14,721 bases of DNA, taken from contig SLMV01000170.1 in assembly GCA_007133365.1 (NCBI GenBank), positions 1 to 14,721 on the forward strand, read 5' to 3'. This DNA comes from Clostridia bacterium (GTDB lineage Bacteria; Bacillota; Sulfobacillia; SLMV01). Made by a program: the position numbers and the translations under genes. The notes under the pieces were generated by a model. That model was not told where the DNA came from. It did not search any database and saw nothing but the letters and a program-made list of their open reading frames with translations. The first letter of the stretch is position 1. Each line of letters starts with the position of its first letter. Of this stretch, positions 13,655-14,721 are shown piece by piece.

Positions 13655-13683
13655 GTCTATCAAGCGCTTGGAAAGCTTGTCAA
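13655..13683 (-). promoter_or_regulatory. Candidate promoter for the solute-binding lipoprotein gene
   Basis: Minus-strand TTGACA (13683-13678) is a consensus -35. A weak ATAGAC or GATAGA -10 follows at 16-17 bp. The transcript would start near 13648 and include the stem-loop at 13607-13645 in a leader of about 135 nt. The -10 is poor, so this is tentative. The remainder of the 337-bp gap holds no gene that I can support. Confidence 0.35.
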
Positions 13684-13764
13684 GAAAGCCCCCTGTAAGT
13701 TTGAACCTAGAAGCGCTAGGCCAAGGAAACCGAAGCTCGTCTCTCGCACTTTACTTGTGTCGAT

Positions 13765-13793
13765 TTGTTCGGGAAATCATTGTTGGATAAAAT
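13765..13793 (+). promoter_or_regulatory. Promoter for the CPBP protease gene
   Basis: TTGTTC (13765-13770) and TAAAAT (13788-13793) are 17 bp apart, about 59 bp before the ATG at 13852. This is a good sigma-A-type arrangement directly upstream of a plus-strand gene. Confidence 0.5.
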
Positions 13794-13851
13794 GGCAGAA
13801 GTGGGTGCCGAATGATCACCGATAACGATACCAATTGAAAGGTGAAACATT

Positions 13852-14655
13852 ATGCGACCATATCTAAGGACCCTTGCTTATGTTGTACTCATTTTAGCTC
13901 TTTATCTCATTGCCTCGATCATCATCGGGTTCCTAGGTGGCTTTTATTTCAGTACAATCCACGACGTCGATCTTGATGCGGTCGAAACGCTCGTTGGAAC
14001 TTACATGGTATGGATTGCCGCCGGCTCCGGTCTTCTTATGCTAGCGTTCCTGTATCTCCTCTTTTGGGGTGCAGGGGGTAATCTGTGGACCTACAGCCGG
14101 TTCCGCAAAGTCCCCTCCATGACGTTATTTTCATCCCTAGGGGGTGGGGTCGGCTTGTCCTTTCTTGTGACCGGGTTGATCAAATTACTTCAGCTTGAGC
14201 AGCTCTTCCCGGAGCATCAGGAGATGATGGAACAGTTGGTGCTTCAACCGGGTTTTTTGTTGTCAATGATTACGGTGGGCATTTTCATACCAATTTTTGA
14301 AGAAATCATGTATCGCGGAGTCATTATGAACCGTCTTAGGGCCAGCTTCCCCATAACCTTTGCCATCGTTCTTCAAGCCTTGATCTTTGGTGTCATGCAC
14401 GGGAATGTCCTCCAAGGCGGTTATACTTTCATCATTGCCATCATCTTCGGTCTTTACTTCTTCTGGTCGGCTTCCCTCTGGGTGCCCATTATGATGCACA
14501 TTGGCATGAATTCGACATCGGTCATCCGAGCACATTTCCTGCCGGAGCCATGGGCACCCGCGACCCTTCTCCTCGCCGGTGCCTTGTTACTGCTCCTCTC
14601 GATGTTCTATTACCATCGACAGCAACGACCACGGCAAAAGACCGAAGGCAGCTGA
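13852..14655 (+). CDS. CPBP-family intramembrane metalloprotease (CAAX protease/Abi type)
   Basis: The 267-residue membrane protein has about eight hydrophobic segments and the three CPBP motifs: E150-E151-x3-R155 (EEIMYR), H183 in FGVMHG, and H216-x3-N220 (HIGMN). These residues form the active site inside the membrane in Rce1-type proteases. Bacterial members have roles in bacteriocin self-immunity, peptide pheromone or signal processing, and protein-anchoring regulation; the substrate here is unknown. The length is normal. The ATG follows AAAGGTGA. The gene is divergent from the solute-binding lipoprotein gene and has its own candidate promoter. No bacteriocin or peptide precursor gene is visible in the window. 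Confidence 0.88.
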   Translation: MRPYLRTLAYVVLILALYLIASIIIGFLGGFYFSTIHDVDLDAVETLVGTYMVWIAAGSGLLMLAFLYLLFWGAGGNLWTYSRFRKVPSMTLFSSLGGGVGLSFLVTGLIKLLQLEQLFPEHQEMMEQLVLQPGFLLSMITVGIFIPIFEEIMYRGVIMNRLRASFPITFAIVLQALIFGVMHGNVLQGGYTFIIAIIFGLYFFWSASLWVPIMMHIGMNSTSVIRAHFLPEPWAPATLLLAGALLLLLSMFYYHRQQRPRQKTEGS

Positions 14656-14721
14656 TCCTAACCTCGACATCATGAGCCGTTCGATAGACAATAGATCAAC
14701 AGGAATTATACTTTTACGCAG

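Noticed and set aside
13539..13790. 83-codon plus-strand frame upstream of the CPBP protease gene
   Set aside because: No ribosome binding site, no family pattern, and it overlaps the leader and promoter region of the divergent binding-protein gene.

Overview
The window looks like chromosomal DNA from a Bacillota (Firmicutes)-type bacterium, probably anaerobic and salt-adapted. I infer this from four things: a TPP-riboswitch-controlled thiT and a FolT-like ECF S component, both Bacillota-typical vitamin transport parts; strong AAGGAGG-type ribosome binding sites and UUG/GUG starts; a radical-SAM lysine 2,3-aminomutase paired with a beta-lysine acetyltransferase (ablAB, the route to the osmolyte N-epsilon-acetyl-beta-lysine); and a very acidic secreted binding lipoprotein with an Asp-Pro-rich linker. 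I cannot name the genus. No mobile elements, CRISPR arrays, tRNAs or rRNAs were seen.

Left part (1-3378, all minus strand): the first codons of a CarD-family regulator run off the left edge behind an extended -10 promoter. Upstream of it, in transcription order, are thiT (with its own promoter, TPP riboswitch and attenuator), a run of three RNA hairpins, a UPF0173 metallo-hydrolase, a zinc-finger/SAM methyltransferase and a stand-alone pyruvate-kinase-C-terminal-like protein. Next, ablA-ablB (3378-5548, minus) form a translationally coupled operon with a promoter and a terminator. A FolT-like vitamin S component (5778-6290, plus) is divergent from ablA.

Middle part (6324-9825, minus): a three-gene operon ends at a strong terminator. 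It encodes two paralogous zinc-dependent AstE/AspA-type deacylases on either side of an M24 'pita-bread' protein that has lost most of the canonical metal ligands. This pairing resembles the ectoine hydrolase-deacetylase pair EutD/EutE (DoeA/DoeB), and it is the best candidate here for an undescribed catabolic system. Across a 473-bp intergenic region carrying a perfect 9+9 bp palindrome, a divergent gene (10299-11747, plus) encodes a beta-eliminating lyase. Its substrate-ring residues are of the tyrosine phenol-lyase type, but its PLP and cation site is altered.

Right part: an orphan family-5 peptide-type substrate-binding lipoprotein (11847-13514, minus) has no permease or ATPase genes beside it, and its leader can form a stem with strand-specific G-U pairs. 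A CPBP/CAAX-type membrane protease follows (13852-14655, plus). I saw nothing interpretable in the last 66 bases. A working picture is uptake of an amino-acid-derived or peptide-like solute, ring opening or amide cleavage, deacylation and side-chain elimination, but the substrate is unknown.
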